From positions 17,064,043 to 17,128,042 of the forward strand of contig CM068839.1 of assembly GCA_028554795.2 (NCBI GenBank): DNA of 64,000 bases, written 5' to 3'. Origin of the DNA: Sinohyriopsis cumingii (taxonomy: Eukaryota > Mollusca > Bivalvia > Unionida > Unionidae). Both the position numbers and the translations under genes were made by a program. Below, piece after piece: positions 12,752-25,416 of the stretch. Every line of letters begins with the position of its first letter. Position 1 is the first letter of the stretch. The notes beneath the pieces are model-generated. The model saw only the letters and a program-made list of their open reading frames with translations, was not told where the DNA came from and ran no database searches.

Positions 12752-13003
12752 GTATAAATAATGTTGTTGCTGAAGGTTTGAAGCGGTTTTTCAGTGCATG
12801 ATTAATACATGGTGGCCAGAAAAAAAAACGGCGGAGAAAGAGCCCGGTAAGACCCAGTTAAACAAAAATGGCCCCGCCAGAAGCTTCTGACAGCTTTTAT
12901 CACATAATCATATTGGATGAACCCGGGACTGGAACAAGAGTTGAGACGGTCACCATCGGCATAGGTTAGCACATGAAACCACTCGGTCACGCGGGGTCCT
13001 TAG
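12752..13003 (-). mobile_element. tRNA-derived SINE, family 2, minus copy
   Basis: The reverse complement carries the same head (GACCCCGCGTGACCGAGTGG) and a body shared with the 11170 copy, including the conserved GAAGCTTCTGGCGGGGCC and CCGGGCTC segments. The terminal CAGCAACAAC is the family's CAAC-type tail. Its B-box region is diverged. This is a nearly complete but old copy. Confidence 0.8.
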
Positions 13004-13009
13004 TAAAAA

Positions 13010-14265
13010 CGTAATAATTAATAAATACTATTGGAAACATAAAGCAAATTGTTTTAATACATGTAATATATTTGTGATAGATCGAGTGACAATGGGAAAA
13101 AACATATTGTTAGCGTATTGATATCGTTTGCTGATAACGCTTGAGGTGTTTGCTCACAACCATTTGCATGTCCTCTCGCAAATCTTTTTGAGAATGATGG
13201 CAGTCCTGCTGGCCGTATGTATGTATGTATGTATGTATAACTGCATAACAGTGGAAACACATCGCGTAGTAAATGCTATGTAGTAAAGAGTTTCCCACCA
13301 AACGAACAATTTCTTCCAAAAACTTAATATGCAGCACAAGACAACGGATGAGAGGTAAAGAGTGTACAAAAGCTCCCAAAAAGAAATACAAAACAATATG
13401 TCAAACCTGTCCTAACGGTCACCCGTACCCAGCGACTACCTAATTCAAACAGTTATTCTAATCCCCTCTGCTAAGATCAGGATAAATATATATTATGCAG
13501 GTTGAATGTTTTTAATGCACGCATACATGATAATGAAAAATACAACATCTGATGTAGGTGTTGATGTAAGGTGTTAATGTTTCTCCAAATTGTGTTCTTG
13601 TTGGGAGTCAAAGATAAAGATGTTTTTGTAGGCTTTCTAGGCAAGGTTTGTACCTAGGTTAGGATTGAATGTTGGTTTGTTGGCATATACAGTATATCGG
13701 ATATGACTGCATATATATATTAGTGTATATGTGAAATATATAAATTTAATACTTAATTATATGCTTTCTTTCGATGACAAATATAGTCCAAGATTTCTAG
13801 AGTCTTTGAAAGCAATGCATGTTCGCTGCGCTATGGGTATATTTTATTACAAACGCGTCTACGTGTGAATTACAAGGACACGCCTTGCACGTCTTTTGTG
13901 TGACACCGCACATTCACCATATTGTTGATATTACTTTATTGACTCCGTCGTCTTCAGCCGTGTGCTATGCTGAATAACCCGCGGTTAGGTCTAAGACTAT
14001 CATATTACATAAATATTCCAGACAGGTTTAGAAATATCGATTGATTCCTTATATCATTTGAGCTTTGAAATGGCAAATTTTAAACGAGAAATATCTGACT
14101 TAGCCTCAGTAATAACTAATATTTATCAAATAAAAAGTTTTAATCCTACGAATAACTATAAAAGTAAAGAGTAATCTTATTCGATAGGAATACAAGTCAT
14201 ATTATGCATGACCTAGCAGAATGTGCAAACTATATACAATCTTAAACTCAGTATGTATAACATTC
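13010..14265. other. No feature recognised
   Basis: An intergenic stretch with a small (TATG)4 tract near 13216-13237. The minus-strand open frames here (68-93 codons) overlap one another in different frames and carry no known motif. I found no transposon or gene signature. Confidence 0.45.
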
Positions 14266-14269
14266 ACGC

Positions 14270-14291
14270 GAGACTATATATATATAGTCTC
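14270..14291. repeat. Perfect 22 bp palindrome at LINE 5' junction
   Basis: GAGACTATATA is followed immediately by its reverse complement with no spacer. The right arm ends where recognisable LINE coding sequence begins (about 14288). Confidence 0.9.
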
Positions 14292-15170
14292 CAACCCTCT
14301 GCTCCACCTACGAGGAGAAAGACAAGTTTTATGAGGCTTTGGATCAGGCAATATCCAGTATCCCCAACAATGAAAGCCTTTACTTACTAGGAGACTTCAA
14401 TGCTAGAGTGGGAGCTGACCATGAGGCCTGGTCCACCAGTCTCGGCTTTTACGGAAGGGGCAAGATCAACGAGAATGGTCAGCGACTGCTGGAGATGTGC
14501 TGCTCCCACAGCCTATGTGTGACCAACACTTTCTTCAAATGCAAGGAGATCCACCAGGTGTCGTGGAGACACCCACGTTCACGCCACTGGCACCAGCTAG
14601 ACCTCGTCATCACCAGGCGTGCAGAACTGGCCAGTGTCCTCCTTACCAGCAGCTACCACAGTGCCGATTGTGACACGGACCATTCCCTCGTGGCCAGCAA
14701 GGTGCGAATATTACCCAAGAAGCTGCACCACGCCAAGAAGAAGGGTCACCCACGCATCAACACCTGCTGTGCAAGCAACCCAGAGAAAACACAGCAGTTC
14801 ATCAGCAAACTGAAGGAAGCCCTCACCAAAGTGACACCTGATGACACCATTGACTCCAAGTGGTCCCATATCCGTGACTCTGTGTACAGTTCAGCCATCA
14901 CAGCTTACGGGAAGAGGGAGCGAAAGAATGTCGACTGGTATGAGGCAAACTGGGAGGAGATGGAGCCCGTGACTGAGGAAAAGAGGAAAGCCCTCCTGGC
15001 ATACAAGGCAGCACCTAGCCCCAGAACACTACAAGCCCTCAGGATTGCAAGGAATAACGCTCAGAAGACCGCCCGCCGCTGTGCCAACACCTACTGGCTG
15101 AACCTTTGAAACAGTATACAGACAGCTGCTGACACCGGGGATACAAGAGGAATGTGTGAGGGTATCAAAA
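14288..15170 (+). pseudogene. LINE endonuclease (APE-type), C-terminal part
   Basis: Frame 2 is open from about 14288 (SPTLCSTYEEKDKFYEALDQ), upstream of any start codon, which shows that the domain is cut off on its N side. The metal/active-site block LLGDFNARVG is at 14387-14416. The closing TDHSLV block, holding the catalytic His, is at 14675-14692. The catalytic Glu-containing N-terminal half is missing. A basic linker leads to CANTYWLNL and a TGA at 15107. After the stop, the same frame still reads family-like sequence (NSIQTAADTGDTRGMCEGIKK), so the stop is a point mutation and not a natural end. Confidence 0.9.
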
Positions 15171-16188
15171 AGGCGACAGGCCTCCCCCAGCTACAAGACT
15201 GCCCCCCTCAAGTCCAACACGGGTGAAGTCATCTCAAACAAGGGGAAACAACTGCAGCGATGGGTTGAGCACTATCTCGAACTATATGCAACCCAAACCA
15301 ATGTCACTGGAACTGCCCTGGATGCCATTCCAGACCTGCCTGTCATGGAGGAGCTAGAAACACAGCCCACCCTGGAAGAGCTCGGAAAAGCCATCGATTG
15401 CCTTGCCTGTGGGAAGGCTCCTGGAAGCGACGGCATTCCGCCTGAAGTCCTCAAGAGCGGAAAACCAGCACTGCTCCAGCCCCTACACACACTCCTCTGC
15501 CTTTGCTGGGAACAGGGATACATCCCACAGGACATGCGTGACGCCAACATCGTCACTTTGTACAAAAACAAAGGAGACCGTAGCGACTGCAACAACTATC
15601 GGGGCATCTCCCTCCTCAGCATCGTCGGAAAGGCTTTCGCCCGTGTTGAGTTGGCGCGCTTGCAGATCCTAGCCTCCCGCGTCTACCCAGAGTCCCAGTG
15701 TGGATTTCGAACTGGTAGGTCAACTGTAGACATGATCTTCTCACTTCGTCAGCTGCAGGAGAAGTGTCGCGAGCAGCAGATGACCCTCTACATTGCCTTC
15801 ATAGACCTGACGAAGGCGTTTGACATGGTTAGTCGGAGTGGACTCTTCAGACTCCTGCAGAAGATCGGCTGCCCCCCTCGTCTGCTTGCTGTCATTATGT
15901 CGTTCGACGAGAACATGCACAGCACAGTGTGCTTCAATGGCGCAACATAAGCATTCCCAGTCTTTAGCGGAGTCAAACAAGGCTGTGTCCTTGCACCGAC
16001 GCTCTTTGCCATCTTCTTCTCCATGCTTCTCCAGTACGCATTCAAAGACTGCAGCGAGGGAGTGTACATCCATACCAGGGCTGACGACAAGCTGTTCAAC
16101 ATCGCCCGTCTCCGTGCTAAGACTAAAGTCACAGAGGTACTCATCCGTGAATTGCTCTTTGCCGACGATGCAGCCTTGACATCACACG
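15156..16188 (+). pseudogene. LINE reverse transcriptase, fingers and palm
   Basis: Frame 3 carries the RT blocks in order: GKAPGSDGIPPEVLKS (near 15412), NNYRGISLLSIVGKAFARV (near 15591), YPESQCGFRTGRSTVDMIFS (near 15687), FIDLTKAFD with the first catalytic Asp (15798-15824), SGVKQGCVLAPTLF (after 15963), and LLFADDAALTSH with the FADD catalytic pair at 16158-16169. A TAA at 15948-15950 lies between the palm blocks. The same frame continues past it without loss of homology, so it is a single nonsense change. All three catalytic Asp are retained. A frame change near 16188 moves the rest into frame 1. Confidence 0.93.
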
Positions 16189-17022
16189 GAAGATGGACTT
16201 CAGCAGCTGGTATGCCGCCTCTCCCATGCATGTAAGGAATTTGGACTGACCATCAGTTTGAAGAAAACGAATGTCATGGCACAGGACACAGACTCCCTTC
16301 CCTCTGTCTCCATCGATGGGTACAATTTGGAAGTTGTCGAGAACTTCACATACCTCGGGTCTAACATCTCCAGCTCACTCTCCATTGATTCTGAGGTGGG
16401 CGGCAGGATTGCCAAGGCAGCAGCAGTGATGGCCAGCCTTAACCAGAGGGTCTGGAACAACCCCAACCTCACAGAGAAGACCCAACTGCGTGTCTACCAA
16501 GCCTGCGTGCTCAGCTCACTTCTCTACAGCAGCGAAACATGGACCACCTATGCAAGACACGATAGGAAACTCAACAGCTTCCACATGAGATGTCTGCTGC
16601 GCATTCTGCACATCCAGTGGCAGGACAAAGTACCCAACACAGAGGTTCTAGAACGCGCCAACATGAACATCATGTTCTCCATACTCAGCGAGAGGCGCCT
16701 TCGCTGGCTCGGCCATGTCAAGAGAATGGACCCAGGTCGCATTCCCAAGGACCTGTTATATGGGGAGTTAGCAGAAGGTGCACGACCAACTGGACGACCA
16801 CATCTGCGCTACAAAGATGTTTGCAAGAAGGATATGAAGGCAGCAAACATCGATGTCAACGACTGGGAGAGCTGTGCAAACAACCGTTCCAGCTGGCGTC
16901 TAGCTGTCAGGCAGGGAGTTCAAAACGCAGAGGAAAAGAGAAGAATAAAACAAGCTGAAAAGAGAGCTAAAAAGAAGGATAAGCAAAAGCGTACTTTGGA
17001 GCTACGCCATCGTCTCCCGTAG
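16189..17022 (+). pseudogene. LINE RT thumb and C-terminal region
   Basis: Frame 1 resumes directly after the FADD block with EDGLQQLVCRLSHACKEFGL and stays open to a TAG at 17020. It contains VENFTYLGSNISSSLSIDSE, SSLLYSSETWTTYARHDRKL, a LRILHIQWQDKVPN block and RRLRWLGHVKRMDPGRIPKD. It ends in a lysine/arginine-rich tail, probably nucleic-acid binding. The initiation codon at 16258 is not a real start, because the homology begins 69 bp upstream of it. Confidence 0.9.
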
Positions 17023-17036
17023 ACGGACGGATGCCA

Positions 17037-17148
<112 letters not shown>

Positions 17149-17149
17149 T

Positions 17150-17860
17150 GCAGATTACTTAATGCATTATTCGTGCAACAAATTCATAGTGCATTTAATA
17201 AGGGTAGCTTTTGAAGGGCTGTATTTAATATATTTTAACTGGGATAATGATAAGTGTTGAACGTCTATGAGGGGAATATACACAAATGTATTAGAATACA
17301 CGGTACACTTAAATTCCAGATGCTATTGTAATAAAGAAATCCAATATCATATGGCAGACATCGACAACCTTTTAGAACTGCTGTGCCAGATCCACTCAGT
17401 TGTAGAGTGTTGCGTGCTGATTCATATTCGATCTTTTAATTTTATATCAGTTTTCAGTACATACAATACGTAATTACAACTCTTACCGCGTGCCTTTCCA
17501 AAGCGTCTGATGCTCCACGGTTGCAAAGCATGCCATGGATTGACTGCATCTGTCATATGGCATACTTTACAATAGATGTTTAATGAATTAAAAATATAAT
17601 AATTGCATTCAATCCGCCTTTTTGTGAAATATACAAAGGTCACGCTTTTGATTAAATTTTTTTCAAGAACGGAATAAAGGGTCTTACGGTAATTATTAAG
17701 CTTTGATAGAATTTGGATGTAAGATACTTAAGAATAGGCCCCGATATTATGAAACCATTCTTTAGTCGAATCCATCTTCAGCTGAAAGTTCTGGCAATAT
17801 ATGATTATCTTCAAATCACAGACTAATCAGATGTCAGGATTATGGTCTGAGTTACTTTCA
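17150..17860. other. No feature recognised
   Basis: AT-rich spacer between the LINE/(AT)n unit and a dispersed repeat copy. Short frames only. Confidence 0.5.
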
Positions 17861-17861
17861 A

Positions 17862-17970
17862 AGCATTGAACACTCTGATATTAAATGGAGAGATATATAT
17901 ATATTTAGATATGGGGTGGTATGGTGAATAACACATATTGTGTACACGTTTGTCTACGCTTATATAGATA
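17862..17970 (+). repeat. Dispersed repeat with AT core, copy 1
   Basis: CATTGAACACTCTGATATTA then AATGGAGAGATATATATATAT and GGGGTGGTATGGTGAATAAC match the sequence around 21487-21625, where the AT core is longer. The TTTGTCTACG segment after the core also has a counterpart there (TTTGTCCAAGG). Confidence 0.7.
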
Positions 17971-18020
17971 AAATACACTGCAATTACATATATAAATAGC
18001 AAACCATTGCATATATTAAT

Positions 18021-18058
18021 AGGAATACATTTTTTGTATGCTTGATTAATGTATTCCT
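18021..18058. repeat. 11 bp perfect inverted repeat
   Basis: AGGAATACATT and AATGTATTCCT are separated by 16 bp. This could form a small hairpin. No element boundary is evident around it. Confidence 0.7.
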
Positions 18059-18432
18059 CTGTAACATATTAGGTTCATCCGATAAGGAATAGTTTCTCCT
18101 ATCTAACGATCGCTATCGCTTCCCGCGAAATAAGCATATGAGCAATAAAACAGTATTCGAAGCCTTGAATTGTTGACAATTGCGAAGTGATCACACTACA
18201 TGGAGTGACTAGAAACCTGGCTATAATTCTGAGCAATTTATGAACTTTCTGAGACCTTTGTATGTTTCACGAAAAGGCAGGTTGAATACAACAATGATGT
18301 GTACTTTTAAATCGTTGAAAGGATGAATCGTAAAAGGACGTGCTGTTGAAACGTGCTTCGATTCTTTCTTAGCAAGAAATCTTTTATCTTGCATAATACT
18401 TTTACTCTTTGAAGTCATATTTGTAAACAAGT

Positions 18433-18548
<116 letters not shown>

Positions 18549-18619
18549 CTTCGTGCAAAGTAAGTTTACAAATCTCATTAGAAATGTTCTTTTAGACAAC
18601 GTGTTCTCCAGCATATGGC

Positions 18620-21080
18620 ATAATTTGCAAATGAAATTGAGTTTCGTTCCTTGATCAGTTCAGCGACATTTCTGCCCAACCCGAGTTTGTTTTCGCTCAT
18701 TGTAGATCAGGTATTAGGTAAGAATTTTTTAATGTGCTTCACACAATGATCCTGAAATACATCTAATTTTTAATGTCAGTTGAACCAGTATTTGACCACA
18801 CCTCGCAACCATAAAGCGCTGTTGGAGAAACGATATCTTAAATAGACCAACAGTGGTTAAAGGGTTTAATTTACATTCTGTTCTCCCACTCCTGATAACA
18901 GATTATGGTGATTTTCTTCTTTTTGAATACGTCTTTCCTATTTGTGCTTAGCATCTGGTGTCACAGGTCATAGGGATATATGCGTGTTCGGTAGTCCGTG
19001 AAATCGGATTAATGCTAGGAACTGTTCTTAATTTGAAATCGTTGTCTCGCTTCCATCTGTTTCGTTTGAAGATGACAATACATCTCTTTCTTTTTATTGA
19101 TTTTACAATGCCATCTTACATTGCCAACAATGTGTGTATTTTTGGAAATGAGCAGTGCTTGTCGCTATAATGGAGATATCAGCTTGTGCAGAGATTCCAG
19201 AAGGAATTGGTCGTATGGTTACTCCTAATTTTGAATCTACTAACAATTTTAATATATCTTTGATAAATACCAGGTAGCAAAGCGTGGAAGTAGCTCACCT
19301 TGGCAAACATCTTGCCTGATTGGTACAGTGATGTATATAATTGTATGATTCCTGACTTAAAATTATGACTTTTCCAATGATTCGCAATAGGGCAAGTTTT
19401 GTGAAAAGTCCATTGTGCGATACGGTGTCAAACGTCTTCCTAAGGACCAAAAAAGTGGAGTGGACTTTTGAGTTTAATTCCAGTTTAGCGATGATAGCTT
19501 CATGTCAGTTAAACGATGCTACTATGCAACTCAGTCCTTTCTGACGCCCTGCTGCATATTCGTTTTCTACCATAATATACACACATTGCTGGCAAAATAG
19601 TTTGAACGGAACAGGTTGCAAACATGCACCTCTGTAGCTGTTACGGCCTTGTTTTCTTAACACTTTCTCCTAAGTTTACGATCGTTACAGTTATGCCGAC
19701 TTCCATGCCATATGGTATTTAAGCTGTTGAGTATCGTATTCAAAATATTTCTAATACACATCAGTATCTTGCAACAATAGAGAACATGCTCATTTCTATC
19801 AACGATCTATCCCCAGCACGGTAAGTAAGTATAATCATCTGTTTTATGGATTATGCTATTTTAGCATGTCACATGTTCATTAAAATCATGATCTTTAAAA
19901 TCGGATTTTGGATACATTGCAGAGCTAGTTAATGAATTATTTGATGGGGTATAAGGGTGTTTAAAGCATTTGACAAATACATTAGCTAGCTCTTGTGTAT
20001 TAAATGATTTACTTCATCAAATTTCAGTTCAGTTTACCATATTATCTCCAGAAACGTCTAACCTTTAACTGTACTTCTTCGTCTAAATCATTAAACGCTC
20101 TATCGTCGTATACATTAATTATCTCCTGTTATCTTTGTATTGTTGGGAGGTGGCATAAATTAGGCCCTTGGGTCCACTATTTTCAGTCCTTATCCTACTA
20201 AGCTGTCTGGCTCTTTCATGCGCCTCATGGACATCAGGTGATCAATAACGCTTTCCATATAGATTATATGCATTTCGTGGATAGCATTTTATTGTATAAG
20301 TACCACGAATGTAGTATTAAACCCTTAATTTTGCTTTAGGGTTAATGAAATAGAAAATAATAATTTCTTTAATTTTGATCAACATTTAGTTGGTAATATA
20401 TACGCTTTACTGTGTAAGCCGTGTGCCAGGAATGGGAAGATGTATAAAGAGAATAAGTATATATTACGACTGAAACAGAGTTTGTTGGTGATTTCACCCC
20501 AAACATGTATTGTGATTTGCATAGAAGTCAATGTCATTAACGTATTAAGGCAAACGTATGCCAACAAGAATATAGTCAATAGATATTCTAAGAGGCTGAT
20601 ATTCACTCACTCGTTCAGATTTTGTTTTTGTATTGGGCTACTAAGTTGATGTCAGTCAGTTTGTCAGCAATTGACTTTTCTATCTTGAGCACCAAGAATG
20701 GGCAAATTCTTCATATATGGCATTAAAGTCTCCCAATAGTATTACTTCACCCACAAATGATAATACTCAAAGAAAGATTCTAGAATTTCTTGATAGGAAC
20801 GAAGTTTCATTGAAAAGAAGATAAGCGTAAAATTCAAAATGTGTAATTTTTCAGATAATGCGTCGTTCAATTCCTTCGAGTCGGTCGTTACAAAAATCTA
20901 GCTTTTGACAGAATACATTATTACCACGACTTTATAATAATTAAAGTTCTACTTACTATTATCTAATTTAGTGTACTTTGATTAGCTATCGTGCCACGCA
21001 TTCAAGAATTATTGTGAATTTGTTCTCATATGATTGCAATATCAAGCAAATATATCAAGCAAAATATATACACAGAATAC
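18620..21080 (-). mobile_element. Degenerate minus-strand LINE (endonuclease + RT)
   Basis: On the minus strand, patches of LINE protein appear in the right order despite many stops and frameshifts. EVILLGDFNAIYEEF is at about 20753-20709 (endonuclease metal block). NSYRGACLQPV (near 19642) and NEYAAGRQKGL (near 19570) are RT blocks. TFDTVSHNGLFTKLALL (near 19440) is the palm block with one catalytic Asp. PTALYGCEVWSNTGS (18825-18782) and HCVKHIKKFLPNT (about 18755-18714) are the C-terminal region. I did not find a clear FADD/YADD box, so the central palm is badly eroded or deleted. The style resembles an ORF2 with APE endonuclease and a YGCEVW C-terminal block. The clade is not determined. 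It is more decayed than the element at 14.3-17.0 kb, so it is older. The outer limits are approximate. Confidence 0.72.
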
Positions 21081-21486
21081 CATCCAATTAAAAAGGTTAA
21101 GACCATTTTAGGGCATTATTATACACAAATCAGGCAAGGTCATTAGCTGCTCCACTTTGAGTGAGCGGCAAAGTAACAAGACATCAAAAAATAATACAAC
21201 TCACCCTGCGCAATATCATATCTTCTTGACTGATGTGTCGCATATTTAGAATCACAACAGTCATTACAGATGTTGTCACAATCGTGGTCATCGATCTAGT
21301 AGTCATCGTAACTATTTCTGTTGCTGGTTTCATCATCCTAATTTGAGTTGGCGTCATGATATTATATACATTTGAACCAGGTGACCACTTTCCTCTGAAA
21401 ACGTTGTCTCAGTCATATCTTGAACGAGCATGGTGTCTTATCATCCACTTCGCACGTGTAGAATTGTGATTTATGTCACTTTTACA

Positions 21487-21522
21487 GCATTGAAAACTAT
21501 GATATTAAATGGAGAGAGAGAA

Positions 21523-21570
<48 letters not shown>

Positions 21571-21625
21571 GGTGGGATGGAGAATCAAAACTAATTTGCA
21601 TACCTTTGTCCAAGGTTATGTAGTT
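21487..21625 (+). repeat. Dispersed repeat with AT core, copy 2
   Basis: Shares CATTGAAAACTATGATATTA, AATGGAGAGA and GGGTGGGATGGAGAATCA with the copy at 17862-17970. The central (AT)22 tract spans 21525-21568, while copy 1 has only a short AT core, so the core has expanded or shrunk independently. Confidence 0.7.
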
Positions 21626-21629
21626 AAAA

Positions 21630-23030
21630 TATATTGATTGAATTGTCTTGTTTTACTGATGATGTTCGTTGGTTTTTGGCCTACTGAAACAGATGACAGT
21701 ATAATCCAAAATGTTTAAGGAAGCCATTTTAACAGAAAAGAGATTTTCAGTTGCTATGAGATTTTAATTAACATATTCATATATATATTTTACATGCCTG
21801 TTAATTATGTTCCCATTTGATACTGATTCTGTATTAGAAACTATATTTCAAAATTAAGCCTTTCTTGAAAATATGTCACACAAATTACGACTTAATATTA
21901 TAAGCTGGGTCTATAATTCGGATTTTGAGGGAATTTCAGTCTTTCATTTCCTGCATAAGATAGTTAACTAGCTGTTGGGATTATCGGGAACGTACATAAA
22001 GTAAAGTAAATGATCGCAGTACAAATCAGGCGGAATTTTAAAAAAAAATAAAGTTCATATGTTTTTAGCAATATCAAACAGCTGTGTATTTTAAGATGCA
22101 TGTAGGAGTGATCTAATCCAAAATAATCATAATTGGTTCAATTCAGAAGCCTAAAAGAACTTAACGTTCCGCATAAATTTCAGGTTCTCGAATTTGTGTC
22201 ACATGACATTGTGAAGATATCTTTTGAATAATTCACAATAGTCCCAGAATAACATTATAGTCCAATGACCAACATGCATTGCCAATAGATAATCCCCACC
22301 CCCGAAAAAAAAATGTCTCCTCAAATTATAGAAACACAATATGAAATACACCTGCATACTGATATGGAATAAGAATCAAATTGGAATGAATACAAAATCG
22401 GAATTATTCTGACTACTCAGTTCTCTCCTTATATACACCATCAAGAGTCAACTACGACTTTTTGTTGCAATATACCCCACGTGATATATCTTAATGCTCG
22501 ATCTAATATTTCAAAATACGTATTCATGTGACCTAACCCATCCACTAGAAAATAACTTAATTGTTCTAAGAACCCATCTAACCTAACCCCTCTAGCCACA
22601 GAGAAATTACCCCCATGTTATCAACAGGTTGTAATAGTATAAACCTGAAAACATATTTATAGATTCACTAAGTAATATTTTAAATACAAAAGAAATACTA
22701 CACATAATATAGACATGGTCATGAAACAAGAGTTACAAAAATATAGATATGCAGAACTATATATTTATTGCACACAGTGCATATACTTATTAGTATTATT
22801 TTTAGTATTTTCCAACAGTAGAACTATCAATTATGGATGCAATAACATTGCTTTTTGAGTAAACCATACATGAGATGATGTTACCTGTCTGACCATTCTT
22901 TGATAGAGTCAACACACAAACATTTCTAAATATCTCTGTGAATTATAGCACTGTATTTAATGTTCTAAACATATGATTTTGCAATGTTAACTCCACTACT
23001 TTTCTTGGACTAAATAGATTTTGAACTGTT
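21630..23030. other. No feature recognised
   Basis: AT-rich sequence without tandem repeats or coding signal. No open frame of 60 codons or more lies here. Confidence 0.55.
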
Positions 23031-23034
23031 GTTA

Positions 23035-23350
23035 ATATAATATTCCATTCGATAAATAACATTAATGTACCAATCTGACAGATAGTGTTTTATCCGAAAA
23101 GATATATGTGTCAGTCTGACTGATCGTCAATCGTTGATTGTGCTTGATTTATTGATATAGCACAGTTGTCAATATCGTGTTACATTACAAAATTAACACA
23201 CATGTTCCAGTCTGACAGTGGTATTATCTCCGATACATAGCTATATATTCCAGTCTGAAAGTTGTGTTACTTCCGATAAATAACATACATGTTCCAGTCT
23301 GACAGATTGCTAGAAGAAGACTGTGCTTGATGTATTGATGTTAACAGCAC
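23035..23350. repeat. Irregular tandem repeat with CCAGTCTGACAG motif
   Basis: Five occurrences of TTCCAGTCTGACAG-like sequence are each followed by a TCCGATAAATAACA-like segment, and two longer units include TGTGCTTGATKTATTGAT. Spacing is about 45-100 bp, so units of two lengths alternate. Confidence 0.75.
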
Positions 23351-23596
23351 ATGGCTGATTTGTGATTACAGATATGGGTCTACGCTATTTTGCAAACGAT
23401 AACTATGGTTCATTACTGAATATTAGCATGATAACTTTTCTCCACAAGGTATTAAGGATATTGCCATTCCGATTTTTTTCATCATTTAATCAGTGTCTTC
23501 ATTCCAGAAATTATACGTCATTATCTTCGTATTCTTGTGATTGCATGTGTTCTGCTAACTACGCATGCCGTTGAGGGTCTCATTGCACCATTTTGT

Positions 23597-23745
23597 TGCA
23601 GAAGATATCGGTTTGTCAATATCGATTTATCAATATCGACTTGTCAATCGGCGATATCGGTTATGGGCTAGTAAATAGAGATCTTGAATGAGTAAATCGA
23701 GATCTAGGATAGTATATCGAGATCTTGATTTAGTAAAACCAGATG
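23597..23745. repeat. Short tandem repeats with ATCGA/GATATCG cores
   Basis: TCAATATCGAYTTRTCAAT units at 23617-23650 are followed by about four ~22 bp units of the form AGTAAATCGAGATCTTGAAT (23668-23745). Confidence 0.75.
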
Positions 23746-24004
23746 TCAGATTCAAAAAGGAATGTGAATTCTGCCCCGTCATGGCTTTCGTATATAACTG
23801 TATATTATTGAAATAATTTCATAGACCTACTTTTTAAATTTTCATGTTGCGTTATCAAAAAACTAGAATAAAAACAGACCTATGTAAGGGTATCTTTTCT
23901 CTAAAAATGATCCATAATTAAACAAATATTTTCAATGTTTATCTATATTAATACTGCATATGTCTATAATCGAACCGTTAATATTTGCAAAACTTTAAGT
24001 GTAT

Positions 24005-24180
24005 TCTACCTACGAAGTCACAAAATGCTCGAGGCCTTGTGGTCAGTTGTATCTATGAAGTCGCAGAGCGCTTGATGCTTAGTAGTCAGTTGTATCTACG
24101 AATTCGCTAAACGATTTAAGCTTAGTTTTCAGTCATATCTACGAACTTGCAAAACACTTGAAGCTGTATGGTCCGTTGTA
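24005..24180. repeat. Tandem repeat, 43 bp unit, 4 copies
   Basis: CTACGAAGTCACAAAATGCT-type starts are at 24011, 24054, 24097 and 24140. Each unit ends in a GTCAGTTGTAT-type segment. The spacing is regular and divergence moderate. Confidence 0.85.
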
Positions 24181-24184
24181 TAAA

Positions 24185-25410
24185 TATTTGGTATTATCAT
24201 AATTGTTTACGTCTAGACAGAGAGAAAAATAAATGACTAGTGAAGCCACCAGTGGTATATCATTTTTATTATTTGCTTGTCAAATCCACTATTGATACTT
24301 TCGATACAAAATTTGAGTTCAACAGAAACATCAATAAGCCCTAGTAATTCACATTGTGCATTTATTTAAAACGTTACTTTTGACAGGCTTATATACGCAA
24401 TAATTTACTCCAGAAATGATCGTTTATTTTATTGATCTAGTTATTAACGTAATTCACATATACATTTTAGGGATGATCTGGAATTAAATATGCTTGCCAT
24501 TTAAATTTAATTTTCCAAAATAATAATTCATTAAAGCTACCTGTTCAATTATTTATATCGTAGCTAGCCAGAATGCTGGCCGTGCAATGTAAGAACACTG
24601 GCTATGGTGAAGGGTCCAACGTGTGTTATTAATGTCCGAGTTTTATTTGACTTACGGTCGATGTAATTTCTTCCACCAGGGTTGTAATGTTATAGCTATT
24701 TTTAGAGCTGTCAACGTATCCCAGTTAATCACTGATCCATTTCTAAGATTCAACGTACACTTAATGCATGAAACAGATAATTATAATTTAACATATACGT
24801 GTCTCGTGGCAGCACCATATCTTATCGTGTACTGAAATGTTTTTAAACATATTCATACAATTTTCTGTCCTATCAGTCACATGGATCATCTGCCGTAGGC
24901 CATGCATGGTTTATTAACGTCCATAACGAAAAGGTTTAGCCGGAAATTGTAGCATCTAATATCTAAGTTTTGACGCACAGGAAAACATTATTGTGTTAAG
25001 GTAATTTTGCTGATTGATTACTGTTAATTCACTGGAGGGATGTTTCACAATAGATAGGAGATAGTTTCAAGTGTAACTGTAGGGAAGTAATTTAATCTCT
25101 ACATCTCGGGGTTAAATTTAGCGTGTGGACACGCCAAGAAGCCTGGTACAGGAGAAAACATTGTACATTCAGAGCAAAACTTGATTATTTGGTCATAGAA
25201 TAGGTCTAATAGTTCTAATGTGTGCCCATAAGCGTATGAGTGGTTTAGTTAGGTCCAGTAGTAACCGACTATCTAATCTCATCGGTTATACAATATTGCA
25301 CATAAAAATTGTTAAGTCTACACACACTCATAACTGTATACAAAACCTTGCGTCTGACCTTAACACTAAACATACATTTTGAGGTTGATAATTGAGAGCT
25401 CCGGTCAACA
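24185..25410. other. No feature recognised
   Basis: Unique-looking AT-rich sequence. Open frames of 70 codons or fewer have no motif. Confidence 0.5.
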
Positions 25411-25416
25411 TGTTCT

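Noticed and set aside
15272-16748. Several 60-147 codon frames on the opposite strand or in other frames within the LINE
   Set aside because: They are shadows of the GC-richer LINE coding sequence. The plus-strand frames carry the endonuclease and RT motifs.
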